Assembly (NCBI RefSeq): GCF_004365095.1
Contig: NZ_SOCN01000001.1
Coordinates: 62,001 to 126,000, forward strand
DNA length: 64,000 nucleotides
Direction: 5' to 3'
From: Mycoplasmopsis mustelae
GTDB lineage: Bacteria > Bacillota_I > Bacilli_A > Mycoplasmatales > Metamycoplasmataceae
Shown here: piece after piece, positions 47,188 through 57,531 of the stretch
Position numbering within the stretch: position 1 is the first letter of the stretch
Layout of the letters: each line of letters starts with the position of its first letter
The notes under the pieces: generated by a model
The model's database searches: none
Told to the model about the DNA's origin: nothing
Seen by the model: the letters and a program-made list of their open reading frames with translations, nothing else
Made by a program: the position numbers and the translations under genes

Positions 47188-47907
47188 ATTTTAATAAAAA
47201 ATGTGTCTAATTAAGTAATTTCAAACATTTATTTACTTAACTAGAGACTTTTTTATTTTAATTAATAATTAATTATTATGACAATAATTAATGAATAATG
47301 CAATTTTACAATGATTATTACAAAAACTTTGTTGCGTTGAAGAAGTGATAGGTAGGAGTTTATAAATTTAAATGTATTTGAAATAAAAATTTGTTCATCA
47401 AAAGTTTTTGGTAAATGTATTTTAAAACCATTTAAGTGGGTAATTAAAATAGATGGTATTGTTGTTGTGTTTGATTTCTTTATTAATTCATTTTGTTTGT
47501 ACTTTAAAGATAAATAAATTAAATAATTATTAATATTTTTATCAATAGAATCCAATGAATATACCGAATTTCCGGCTCAAAAATCACAATCTACATAATT
47601 TATTCAACCCGCGGCTCCTCTGGCAGCAATAATTATTTTATCTTTATATTGATTATAATTTTTATAAAAACCCGTATTTTCTATACCACCATTATAAACA
47701 GGAAATTTATAGTTATCACGCTGTAAATTTTTATTAACAAATTCTCCTGTAAAAATATTTGTAATTTCCCCCAAGCTTCACCGCTTTCAAACAAAAGTCA
47801 TTTCTGAATAAAATACAATAATTTTGTTGTCAAAAAAACATATTTTGAACACAAAGACAGTTAAAATTGCAAAATTGTACTTTCGTTGAAGAAGTGATAG
47901 GTAGGTA
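46480..47907. repeat. Inverted/direct repeat R2 (TATCACTTCTTCAACG), four copies
   Basis: Plus at 46480-46499 and 47114-47129; minus at 47335-47357 and 47884-47907. Codes for YLSLLQR at the end of each recognition domain. With R1 it brackets each of the four half-gene cassettes. Confidence 0.9.
47205..47256. terminator. Bidirectional hairpin between opposing hsdS genes
   Basis: GTCTAATTAAGTAA pairs imperfectly with TTACTTAACTAGAGAC around a ~14-nt loop, followed by T-rich sequence on the plus strand. Confidence 0.65.
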
Positions 47908-48464
47908 TTTAAAGAAGTAAATAAAGAAGTTATTTTTCCTTGTTCAGTTATTTTGGGGATTCACATTTCAATATTATTAAAATTATTTAGACTTATAAAA
48001 AATCTTTGTACTCCTTGTGCTTCAATTTGAAAAATTTGTCGATATTTCGAAGTTTGAACTATATTATCAATATAACTATCAACAAATATATTACAATTTG
48101 GTCTAAACCTTACTAAATGATACGAAAATACTGCTTTTTCTATCGTTTTTAATGCAGTTTTAGCATAACCAATATCCATAATAGTTTCTGATGAGGGAGT
48201 AAAAAATACATCGGATTTTCTTATATCAAATTCATATGTTTGTTTTAAACTAGCACTATTAAATACTAAATTTTTTTCTATTATTTCTTCACCCTTATAT
48301 ACATTTAAATAATTTAATAAATACACTTTATTTTCATTTGGTCTAATAACTTTATCTACTGAACTACTTTTAAAATTTCCTAAATCCCCCAAGCTTCACC
48401 GCTTTCAAGCGTCAGTGAATTCTTTGAATCTAATTGCGGGAACATCTTCTTTTTTAGAACTCAT
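47262..48464 (-). CDS. hsdS: Type I RM specificity subunit HsdS, hsdM-linked copy with altered spacers
   Basis: 400 aa. Start ATG 48464 overlaps the hsdM stop by 11 nt. The N-terminus (IRFKEFTDAWKRWSLGDL) is canonical; two recognition domains cover about residues 27-185 and 227-370. After each YLSLLQR the normal spacer helix (KLDKLKNIKE...KMFV) is missing: it is replaced by about 30 residues of hydrophobic sequence (YNFAILTVFVFKICFF...) in the middle and by NKVFVIIIVKLHYSL at the end. These helices normally form the coiled coil that binds HsdM, so this version may be inactive. An in-frame ATG before MTFVWKRW could restart the second half. Two TGA-Trp codons are in the repeats themselves. Confidence 0.85.
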
Positions 48465-51144
48465 TATTACCCTTTAAAATCTTAATAAATTCATTTATTC
48501 CTTTTAAATCTGCTTCATCACCTTTTAAATCAGAAAGCATTTCAATAAGTTTAGTTTCTTGTTCTTTAATTTGATTATCAATATCACTTAAGGTTTCATT
48601 ATATTTTTCGGATAAAGTTTGTAATTTATTTATAAAATCCTCAATGATGTTATTTGCATGATTATCGATATTTTCAAATAATTTTTTTAATCATTTAGAT
48701 TGTAAATTGTTAATAATTTCTGATTCAGTTATTTCTAAAACAGATTGATAAGATTTGGTTTCTAATTCTATTGAAAATTCTTTAAGTTTGCGTTCTAATT
48801 TTTCTAATGAAGTATATTTTTCACCTGCTTCAATTAATTTTTTATCTAATTCTTCTAACTCTTCAGAAGAATTATTTGAGAGATTTTTAACATATTTTAA
48901 TAATTCTGATTTTTTAAATCCTTTTGAAGAGAATAGTTTATCATCACGTTCCTCTTCGGTTATTGATTCATAAATGCTATCAATTTCACTTTTAAGTGTA
49001 TTTATGTCTTCTTGTAGAATTTGGATATTTTTGAACTCATCATTGTATTTACAAGATAAATAATATTCTTTATCCAATATTTCACTACTCCATTTTTCTA
49101 CTTTATTATCTTTAGTTAATTGCATATTCAACGTATCTTTAACAATTAAACTTAAGTCTTTGTTTTTTAATAAATTAGCTATAATTACAATATCTTCATT
49201 CATTAATTCTAGTGAATCAACGCTAATTTGATATAAGTCATATTGATCTAGCAATTCAATATCTTTTACTTCGTTAAAGACAAAATCTGTTATTTTGTTT
49301 TCAATAATACTTTGTGAAAGATTTAAAAGTTTTTTTGGAGAATCTGTTATTTGTTGAACGAAATCACTGTATTGTTGCTTTAGTTCATTAAATTTTAATA
49401 AAAATGCTTGTACTTTCAAATCAATATTTACGTCATCAGAGATATTTTCGGGATTTTTAAATGAGCTATAGTCATTATTAATTGTTTTAAATAATGTATT
49501 TTTAAGGTCTTTAAAAACATTAAAATATTTATCAAGTAAATTAATTTCTATATTTGGCACTCCGCCATGCATTGTGGCATATAAATCATAAGCTGTTGTT
49601 TTTTTAAAGTTATCTATGTATCTAGAAATATTTAAATTAAAGTCATTATTTTCAATTTCTTCGAAACTTACAATTTTTGAAAATCCTTCAATTTCTTTAT
49701 ATTGATTTACAGTATCGGCAATACGCTTAATATGTGCTTCTTTAAGTTGATTCTTTTTATTTCCTTTCACAAATAAATTTGATGCATCAATAAATTGCAC
49801 ACTACGATCATTTTTATTATCCGATGTTTTCTTTAGGACCATTATAATAGTAGCGATTGAAGTATTAAAGAAAATATCTTTTGGTAATCCAATAATTGCA
49901 GAAATATTACCATTTTGTAGTAATTTCTTACGAATTTCTTTCTCTTGTCCTCCTCTAAAAAGCACTCCGTGTGGTAAAACTATCGTAATAATCCCTTCAT
50001 TATCTAAGTGATATAAACTATGCAATAAGAATGCATAATCGGCTTTTGCTTTAGGTGGTAATCCAAAACCAACATATCTTGGATCGTTTGCTTTTTCTTT
50101 ATTTTCTCATTTCTGTGAATAAGGCGGATTGGCTACCACTGCATCTACTATTTGTTGTTTATTTCTATTAGCACGATCAAAAGGTCAATCCATTTCTAAT
50201 GTATCAGCATTATTAACATAAATATTATCAATGATAATATCTTTCATTACTAAGTTCATACGGGTTAAATTAAAGGTTGCTTTATTTAATTCTTGTGCAT
50301 AATATATAATTTTTTTACGATCCTTAATATATTTTTCCACTTCATCACCGATTGTTAAAAGTAATGAACCAGAACCCGAAGTTGGATCATAAACCGAAAT
50401 TCTGTCGCGGTCTTTAAAATGATAACCTACAATTTGTGCCATTAATCTTGAAACTTCATGAGGTGTATAAAATTCGCCAGCTTTTTTACCCGCAGTTGAA
50501 GCAAACATACTAATTAAATATTCATAAATATATCCTAAAACATCGTAGTTTTGTGAATCGGTTGGAATTTCATTAACTGTTTTATATGCTAATTCTTGTA
50601 ATTGCTTGGTTTGGACATTCGAACTACTTCCTAACTTACTCATTTCGTTAGTAAATGTATAGAAAATATCCTCAAATAATTTTTTAGATGCTTCATTTGA
50701 GCTTTCAGATATGGATTTATTAAAATCATTAATTGCATTTCTTAAATTATCAGCATTTAATTCATATTTAGATCTGTATTTTTCATTAGTCATAGTTGAA
50801 TAAAGATATCTAAATTGAATGAAATAACCCAGTTTATTTTGAGAACTTTCTTTAATTTCTTCGTATTTTGCTTTATCAATACCATTAATATTAAAATTAT
50901 CATTTTTGAACTTCTCATCTGAAAAATATTCTATTTCTTCCTGTGTATAATCACCAAGATTATTTAAATAATCTAATTGTTTTTGAGATAGAAATTTATA
51001 AAAAATAAGTGATAAGATAAAATTCTTATATTCTGATGGATCTAATTTTCCTCTTAAGTCGTCTGCAGATTCTCAGATTTTGTTAGCTAATTGTTGCTTA
51101 CTAATTTTCTCTTTTTTAGAAATTTCTATTGATTTTTTAGTCAT
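48454..51144 (-). CDS. hsdM: Type I RM methyltransferase subunit HsdM
   Basis: 896 aa. N6-adenine methylase that works with HsdS and HsdR. An N-terminal HsdM_N helical domain (residues 1-150), EFYTPHEVSRLM, SAM-binding DPTSGSGSLLL (about 253-263), catalytic NPPY (about 339-342), PHGVLFRGGQEKEIRK. The family is usually 500-550 aa; here about 330 extra C-terminal residues are Glu/Lys/Asn/Leu-rich coiled coil (from about 560). AAGGAG precedes ATG 51144. Overlaps hsdS by 11 nt. Confidence 0.93.
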
Positions 51145-51336
51145 TATTCTCCTTAAAATATAATTTATATTAGTTAAATTATATTTAACATTTGAAATAT
51201 ACGAAAAATTTGTTTTAAATTTCATTTACAGCATTAAAATTAATAAGTAAATTTTTAGTATTAAAATCTTTTATCACTTTGTCATAGTAATAAAAGATTT
51301 TAATAAATGGTTTTCTCAGAAACACAAGTCTTTAAG

Positions 51337-52239
51337 TTATATTTTTGCTAAGATTTGTAAAACTTGATCTGTTTCCTCTCAAATGTTATTGTCTTTTAGT
51401 CAAACTTCGGTTGGATAATTGTTAAAATCATTTGTTAATTGATAAAAATCTTCATCACTTAATTTTCCTTTATTATTTAGCGATTTAGAACTTAGATCAT
51501 CATTTCAAATTTTATCAAAACTAAAAACTACATTGTTTTGAATTCATTCTTTGATTTCTTGTTTTGTAGCGTCTTGTCTTTGTTTTATAGATAAATTAGA
51601 ATATTTGCTTACTATATCATCGCTGCAATATTTAATATATTTGACATTCAAATCAACAGAATTATTTCCATTAAGATTTTTATAATCTGTAATGATGTCT
51701 TGATATTCTCTATTTTGTAACTTATATACAAAACAATAAACTTGAGCATCGCTTTGTAATTTTGATTTTTTTGATCTAAATTCAAAACCACAAATTCTTA
51801 ATAAAGTAATTAAAAAGAAATAAGCAAATCTTTTATTTCCGTTAACTAATATATGACATTTTAAAAGGGCTATAAATAGCTTTGAAAAGAAATCAAAAAT
51901 ATCTGTAATTCCATATTGACAATGTCTTAATAAATATATACCGTGAGTATCTGCTGGATTGATATATTTAAAGTCATCTACTTCTTTAGTTCAATTTTTT
52001 CTTACGGTAAGCAGTGTCATATTACTAACTATATTAAGAAATTCAGCAAGTAAATAAAAATCTTCATCTGTATTTAAATCTAAGACATAATAAGATATCC
52101 GACATTCTTCGTTTGATTGGTTTTGACTAAAAAAATATTTGTTATTTTGTTTATATATCCCTTCTTTTTTATAAGTATCAATAAAATTATTGATCTTTTC
52201 TAGTTCAATTTTAGTAAGAATTAAGTTTATTTTTTTCAT
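51337..52239 (-). CDS. Fic/Doc family protein inside the type I RM locus
   Basis: 300 aa. The Fic core helix reads CHILVNGNKRFAYFFL (His about 129), close to Doc (HxFxDANKR) and Fic (HPFxDGNGR), with Asn in place of the acidic residue and GNKR as in Doc. Fic proteins transfer AMP, Doc phosphorylates EF-Tu; which applies here is unclear. The C-terminal 130 residues are unassigned. No partner antitoxin gene is adjacent. Located upstream of hsdM in the same orientation with a 192-nt gap; a decayed duplicate lies just beyond it. No ribosome binding site is evident before ATG 52239. Confidence 0.72.
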
Positions 52240-52439
52240 AGTTAAATTATAAGTTTAGCAATGAAAAGTTTGATATATTTTATAAATTTTGTTGTTTATG
52301 TTTTACAAAACATTAATTTTAGTTTCACAAGTTTCTATTAAATAAAGTTTTGAATAAAATAATTGTTAAAAAGTTTTATGTAGCAAATATTTCATAATTA
52401 ACATTTTTTAATATAGATATTTTATTCTTTTTAATTTAT

Positions 52440-52956
52440 AAATATCAACCCATTTTAAATTACTTAGTTTGAAATAAAAACCACAAATTCTAGTTAAATT
52501 GACCAAGAAGAAATATGCAAATCTTTTATTTCCATTTATAAGTTTATGACATTATAAGAGTAATATAAATAATTTAGAAAATAAATAAAATATACTATTA
52601 ATTCAATATTAACATTATCTTAATAAACAATCAATGTGTGTATCAACCTTACTGATATATCTAAAATCCTCTGCCGCGCATTCACTGATAAAGATTTTGA
52701 AATTTTATCGGTGCTTAAATGATAAAACATCACTTCAATAGCATTTGCAATAACTGTTTTTAAGATTTCAAAATCTTTATCAGTATGAAAATTTAATCTT
52801 TTGCAAATGAGAGTAAATTTATCAACCATTGATTTATTAAATAGTTTATAGAAATATCTATCACATAATTTAATATCAAAAGACTCATGTATTTATCAAT
52901 AAACTTAGAAGGTTTTTTGATCCATTTTCTCTAATAATAAATTTTAATATTTTCAT
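52440..52956 (-). pseudogene. Decayed duplicate of the Fic/Doc gene
   Basis: Translating fragments on the minus strand recovers CHKLINGNKRFAYFFL...TRICGFYF (about 52478-52560), nearly the same as the intact copy, and upstream LNFHTDKDFEILK and a KFIDKYMS remnant near 52900. Frames are broken by several indels and stops, and the C-terminus is missing. The surrounding 52240-52439 and 52957-53093 are AT-rich and hold nothing else. Confidence 0.8.
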
Positions 52957-53093
52957 AAAATTATAAGTTTTTTTGAAAATCAAATTATAAAAACATTATT
53001 TTTTATATTGGTATTTTTTAGTTTATTTAATTTAAAACTATAAATTTATTTTGAAAGTTTTATAATTTGTAAGATTATTTTATAAGGAGTAAT

Positions 53094-56000
53094 ATGCAAA
53101 ATAAAAATTCTGAAAGTTACTTAGAATCAGAAATAATTAATATTCTAAAGGAAATTGGATGAAAAACAGTTTCTAAAGATAATAACGAAGTTGAAAACGT
53201 GCTTAAAAATTGCACCGAAAAGAAGTTAATTGAAAACTTTAGAAAAATTATTTTTCTCAGAAATAAAGCACAATTAAATAATGTTGAATTAAATGATAAT
53301 GAGATGAATGAAATTATCTCTAAAATTAACGACAAAAACTCTAGAATCTGTAAATTTGGTATTTTATTAAATCAAAAAATCACCATTACACGAAACAATC
53401 TTAATGATACAGCAGGATATAATAAAGAAGTCTCTTTAGATATCTTTCCAAGAAATGTTAGTGGTGGTGCAGGACATAACTATTATCAAATAGCACAACA
53501 ATTATGGCTCAAAGATAAATATGAAAATGTAAAGGCCCATCGCGCCGATATTGTTTTATTAATTAATGGGTTACCTTTAATTCAAATTGAACTTAAAAAA
53601 GAAAACCAAAGTTCTTATACTAGTGCAATCAATCAATTTAAAAACTACCATTTAAAAGGTGTGTATGACAACGGCTTGGCCTCAATGATAACCCTACTTA
53701 TTGCAATGGATGATACACAAATGAGATATTTTAGCAATGTTGACAAAAATACAGAATTTGATAATTCTAACATTTATTTATCTTGAAGAGATGAAAATAA
53801 TACAGAAATAATGGGTTATAAAAACATTGTAAGATCATTCTTAAGCATTCCAGCTGCACACGAAATGTTGGCTGATTTCATTGTACCAAAAGCAGATGAA
53901 AATAAAGTTTTATTATTACGTAGTTACCAACAACACGCAGTGAAAAAAATTATTGACAAACTCAAAGAAATCAAAGATACTTGATTACATTCCACAGAAA
54001 AACCACTGAAATTAGGTTATGTCTGACACACAACCGGTTCTGGTAAGACATTAACTAGTTTTAAATTAGCATCATTAGTAATGGAAAAAAATTTAGCACA
54101 TCGTGTAGTGTTTTTAGTGGATCGCATCGAATTAGGTCAACAAACAAATTATGAATATAACAAATTTATCGAAGAGGGCGAAGTCACAATATTTCAAGCC
54201 CGAAATACCGATGATTTATATGAATTAATCACTAAAAATGATATTAGTAAAAAGGTTATTATCGCTTCAATTCAAAAAGGTTCACGCATTAATTTTAAAA
54301 AATTTACACAAAATAAATTAAACAAACTAATTGATAAAAAAATTCTTTTTATTTTTGACGAAGCACACCGCTCTACTTTTGGTGAAATGTTAAACACTTT
54401 AAAAGATAATTTCCCATCTTGTGCATTACTCGGCTTTACCGGAACCCCGATTTTTAAGCAAAATGCTAAAAATAAAGAATTAACTACTATAGACGTTTTT
54501 GGACCCGAAATACACAAATACACCATTTTAAATGGAATGGAAGATGAAAAAGTTTTAAAATTCAACATTGAAACAATTTATTTAAAAGACCTTGCTAAAT
54601 TTTGGGTATGTCAAAGAATTAATAACAAGAATAATTTAGGAATTGAACTTAACCATAACACTTCTGATAATGAATTAAACCAAATAAGTTCTGATTTAAG
54701 AGATAAATACCCCGAATTTGAAAAGTTATGAAACTTATTAGATAAATGAAAACAAAACTACACTAATGCCGAAGAAAATAAAGAAGTAGAAAAATTTGAA
54801 AATGAATTTTTTAATGGCATTTTCGATAAAAAATTAGGCTCTGATGAAAATTATTTACAAACAATGTATAAACAAAGTATTGTTGATGATATTTTAAAAA
54901 ATTGAAATGATCGTTCTTCAGATTTTAAATTTGGTGCTATTTTTGCAGTTAATAGTATCCAAGATGCAATTAAATATCACAAAATTCTCAAAGACAAAAT
55001 CAAAAAAACTCCTTTAAATAAATCTTTTACAGTAACAGCCTTATTTGATCCAGGTATTGATTCTAGTGATGTTAACTACCAACCAAAACACGAAGAAATT
55101 AAAGAAATAATTGATGCTTATAACCGTAATTTTGCTACCACTTTTGATTATAGTAAACCAGACAAACAAGTACATGCTAATTTCAAAAAAGACCTTTCTG
55201 CAAGATTGGCACATAAAGAACCATATTATGAAGTTAATAAAAAAGTAGGAAATCAATTAGATTTATTGATCGTTGTAGACCAAATGCTAACTGGTTTTGA
55301 TTCAAAATATATAAATGCAATCTACTTTGATAAATTATTAGAAAACGAGCATATTATTCAAGCAATTTCGAGAACTAACAGAATTTTAGATAAAAATACC
55401 AAACAATTTGGTAGCGCTTATTTTTATCGTAAACCATTTCAAATGCAACAACGCATTAAGGATGCTTTCAAACTTTATACCACCCAAGATTTCGAAAAAT
55501 GCACCATTGCAAATAAAGATGTTTATATTCGTGAAATCAATGAATCATTTGATAAGATTAAAAAATTATTTTCAAACTGAAATATCAACAATTTCAGTAG
55601 ATTGCCAAAATTAGATGCTAATGTTGATAACTATGATACTCTAAAAAAAGAGTTGATGTCATTTGCCAATGAATTTATTAAAATCAAACGCAATGTCGCT
55701 TCATTAAAGATTTTAGGAATTCTTTTAGATAACGAAAGAAAAGACCTTAATATTAGCAGACATATTTTTAACACCTTAAGCCAACGTTTTTTAGAAATCC
55801 CAAAAGATGAGATTAAAAGCGACACTCAAAATCAAATTAATTATGATTTAGATTATTCAATTGAACTGAATAAAACTTTAGCAAAAACCAACACTTCTAA
55901 ACTAGAAGTAGATGCAAAATACTTAAATAATTTAATTAAACAATTAAACTCAGAAAAAAACGAAGAAAACTTAAATCAAATCCGTGAAAAATTTTGTGAA

Positions 56001-56369
56001 AAAATTACTATATTTCCCGAAAAATTACAGCAAATAATTATAGAAGTTTTAAAATCAAATCAAATCAGCAACTATGATGAATTAATAAACTTAGCTGAAA
56101 AAAGAGCAAATGAAGAAGAGGAAAGATTACACAATCAAGAATATATAAATTTAGGAGCTAATCCAGAAATTGCGCGTAAGATCGAAGAAAATAATTCGAA
56201 TCGTTTGAATGAAGGCGGAATTTTTGATGAACTTCGTAGTACAATTAATTATCAAAGAGGAAAAGAGTATTTAAATAAGAAAAAAGAATTCGAGGGCACC
56301 CGTGTAGATAACATAACCCTAGAAACCCAAATCCGAAATACAATAATTAAAAATAGAGAGCAAAAATAA
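53094..56369 (+). CDS. hsdR: Type I RM restriction subunit HsdR
   Basis: 1091 aa. ATP-dependent translocase and endonuclease. N-terminal nuclease: HRADIVLLINGLPLIQIELKK (Asp about 152, ELK about 166-168). Helicase: HTTGSGKT (about 311-318), FDEAH (about 421-425), GFTGTP, the ISRTNRIL motif VI region. A C-terminal helical domain with EAKR-like coiled coil binds the complex. AAGGAG precedes ATG 53094. It faces away from hsdM/hsdS and so has its own promoter. No frameshift seen. Confidence 0.94.
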
Positions 56370-56391
56370 GGACTGAAATGTCCTTATTTTT
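56362..56391. terminator. Bidirectional terminator between hsdR and recombinase
   Basis: Perfect 12-bp stem AAAAATAAGGAC/GTCCTTATTTTT with a 6-nt loop; overlaps the hsdR stop. Confidence 0.9.
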
Positions 56392-56408
56392 GCATGAGTT
56401 TTACCTTT

Positions 56409-57332
56409 TTATGTCAAACTAGATACTGAACGCATTACTAAATCAATATCTTTGTTTTCTAATTCATTAATAATATGTAAATATACTTTTTCAGTAGTAT
56501 TCATACTAGCATGTCCTAATCTACGTGCTACTGATGCAATTGAGACACCAGCATATAATAGAATTGATGCGTGTGTATGTCTTAAACCATGCACAGTAAT
56601 TACTGGAATATCAGCTTTTTTGCATCTGCGTTGCAAAATATCATTAATTGTAGAATTAAATAGGTTTCCTTTGATCAAAAAGATCGGTTGATCATCAGGT
56701 AAATCTTTAATTAAACCAGCAAATTGCGATGTAGTCATTCAATCAAGTTGGATTTTACGTACTGAACTTTTGTTTTTAGTCGGTTGAAACCCACTATTAG
56801 TCTTATAATCTCAAGTTTTATTTACACTCAGAGACTGTTTGTTAAAATCAAAATCACTTGGTGTTAGAGCAATTGCTTCCGAAAAGCGCAATCCAGTTTT
56901 AGCAATTAGTAAAATTAATCAATCATAATTAATTTTATTTTTCAACTTAAGTTGCTTGATTAAAAGTTGTAGTTCAAACTTACTTAAATATTTTGGTTTC
57001 TTTTTTTTCGGGTGTTTTCCTTTAACTACCACATTGCGAGTGGGGTCTTTTTCAATTAAACCATCATCAAAAGCATCTAATAAACATGCTTTGAGATGAT
57101 GGTGAAAATCCATTGTTGTTGGTCTTTCATGGTATAAAGCATATTCGTTTAAAATTTCTTGATATTTTAAACGATTCAGTTCACTTAATTTAAGATTCGG
57201 AACAATTTTAATTAATCAATCTAAAGCAGATGAGTATTTATTAAAACTAATATCACGAATGGAACCTTTTTTGTAAATATAAATTCAACTTTGAAAATAT
57301 TTATAAAATAAAATGTCTTGTTTTTTATTCAT
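56409..57332 (-). CDS. Tyrosine recombinase (Xer/integrase family)
   Basis: 307 aa. All catalytic residues present: Arg 149 (KTGLRFSEA), His 248 and Arg 251 (HGLRHTHAS), His 274 (RRLGHASMN), Tyr 284 (VYLHI). An N-terminal SAM-like core-binding domain covers residues about 15-110. It resembles phage integrases of Firmicutes more than housekeeping XerC. Adjacent to the type I RM locus with hsdS inversion repeats, it is the likely enzyme for that inversion, as in Mycoplasma pulmonis hsd and other phase-variable type I loci. This is inference. Start follows AAGGAC. Confidence 0.88.
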
Positions 57333-57531
57333 TTGTCCTTCCTAACTCATGCAAGCTATAATTTTATCTATATTAAGCTATAAAAAAAGAATAAGTCGTC
57401 AGTAAAACCAAAACATTATCAATAAACTTAAAATTATATATTATAGTAAAAAAATTAAAAAAGCAATGCTAAAAAATGAAAATTTATTGTATAATTAAAT
57501 AAGTTTTTCTATAACTTAGACAGGGGGTTTT

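Larger units (their letters stand above)
46001..48408. repeat. Inverted/direct repeat R1 (TTTGAAAGCGGTGAA), four copies
   Basis: Plus orientation at 46001-46015 and 46604-46620; minus orientation at 47775-47791 and 48393-48408. Codes for the conserved (V/A)WKRW at the beginning of each recognition domain. The two minus copies share 24 bp (TCCCCCAAGCTTCACCGCTTTCAA). Confidence 0.9.

Noticed and set aside
46001..48408. CRISPR array
   Set aside because: Repeats are few, in both orientations and inside coding sequence; no spacers of uniform length and no cas genes in the window.
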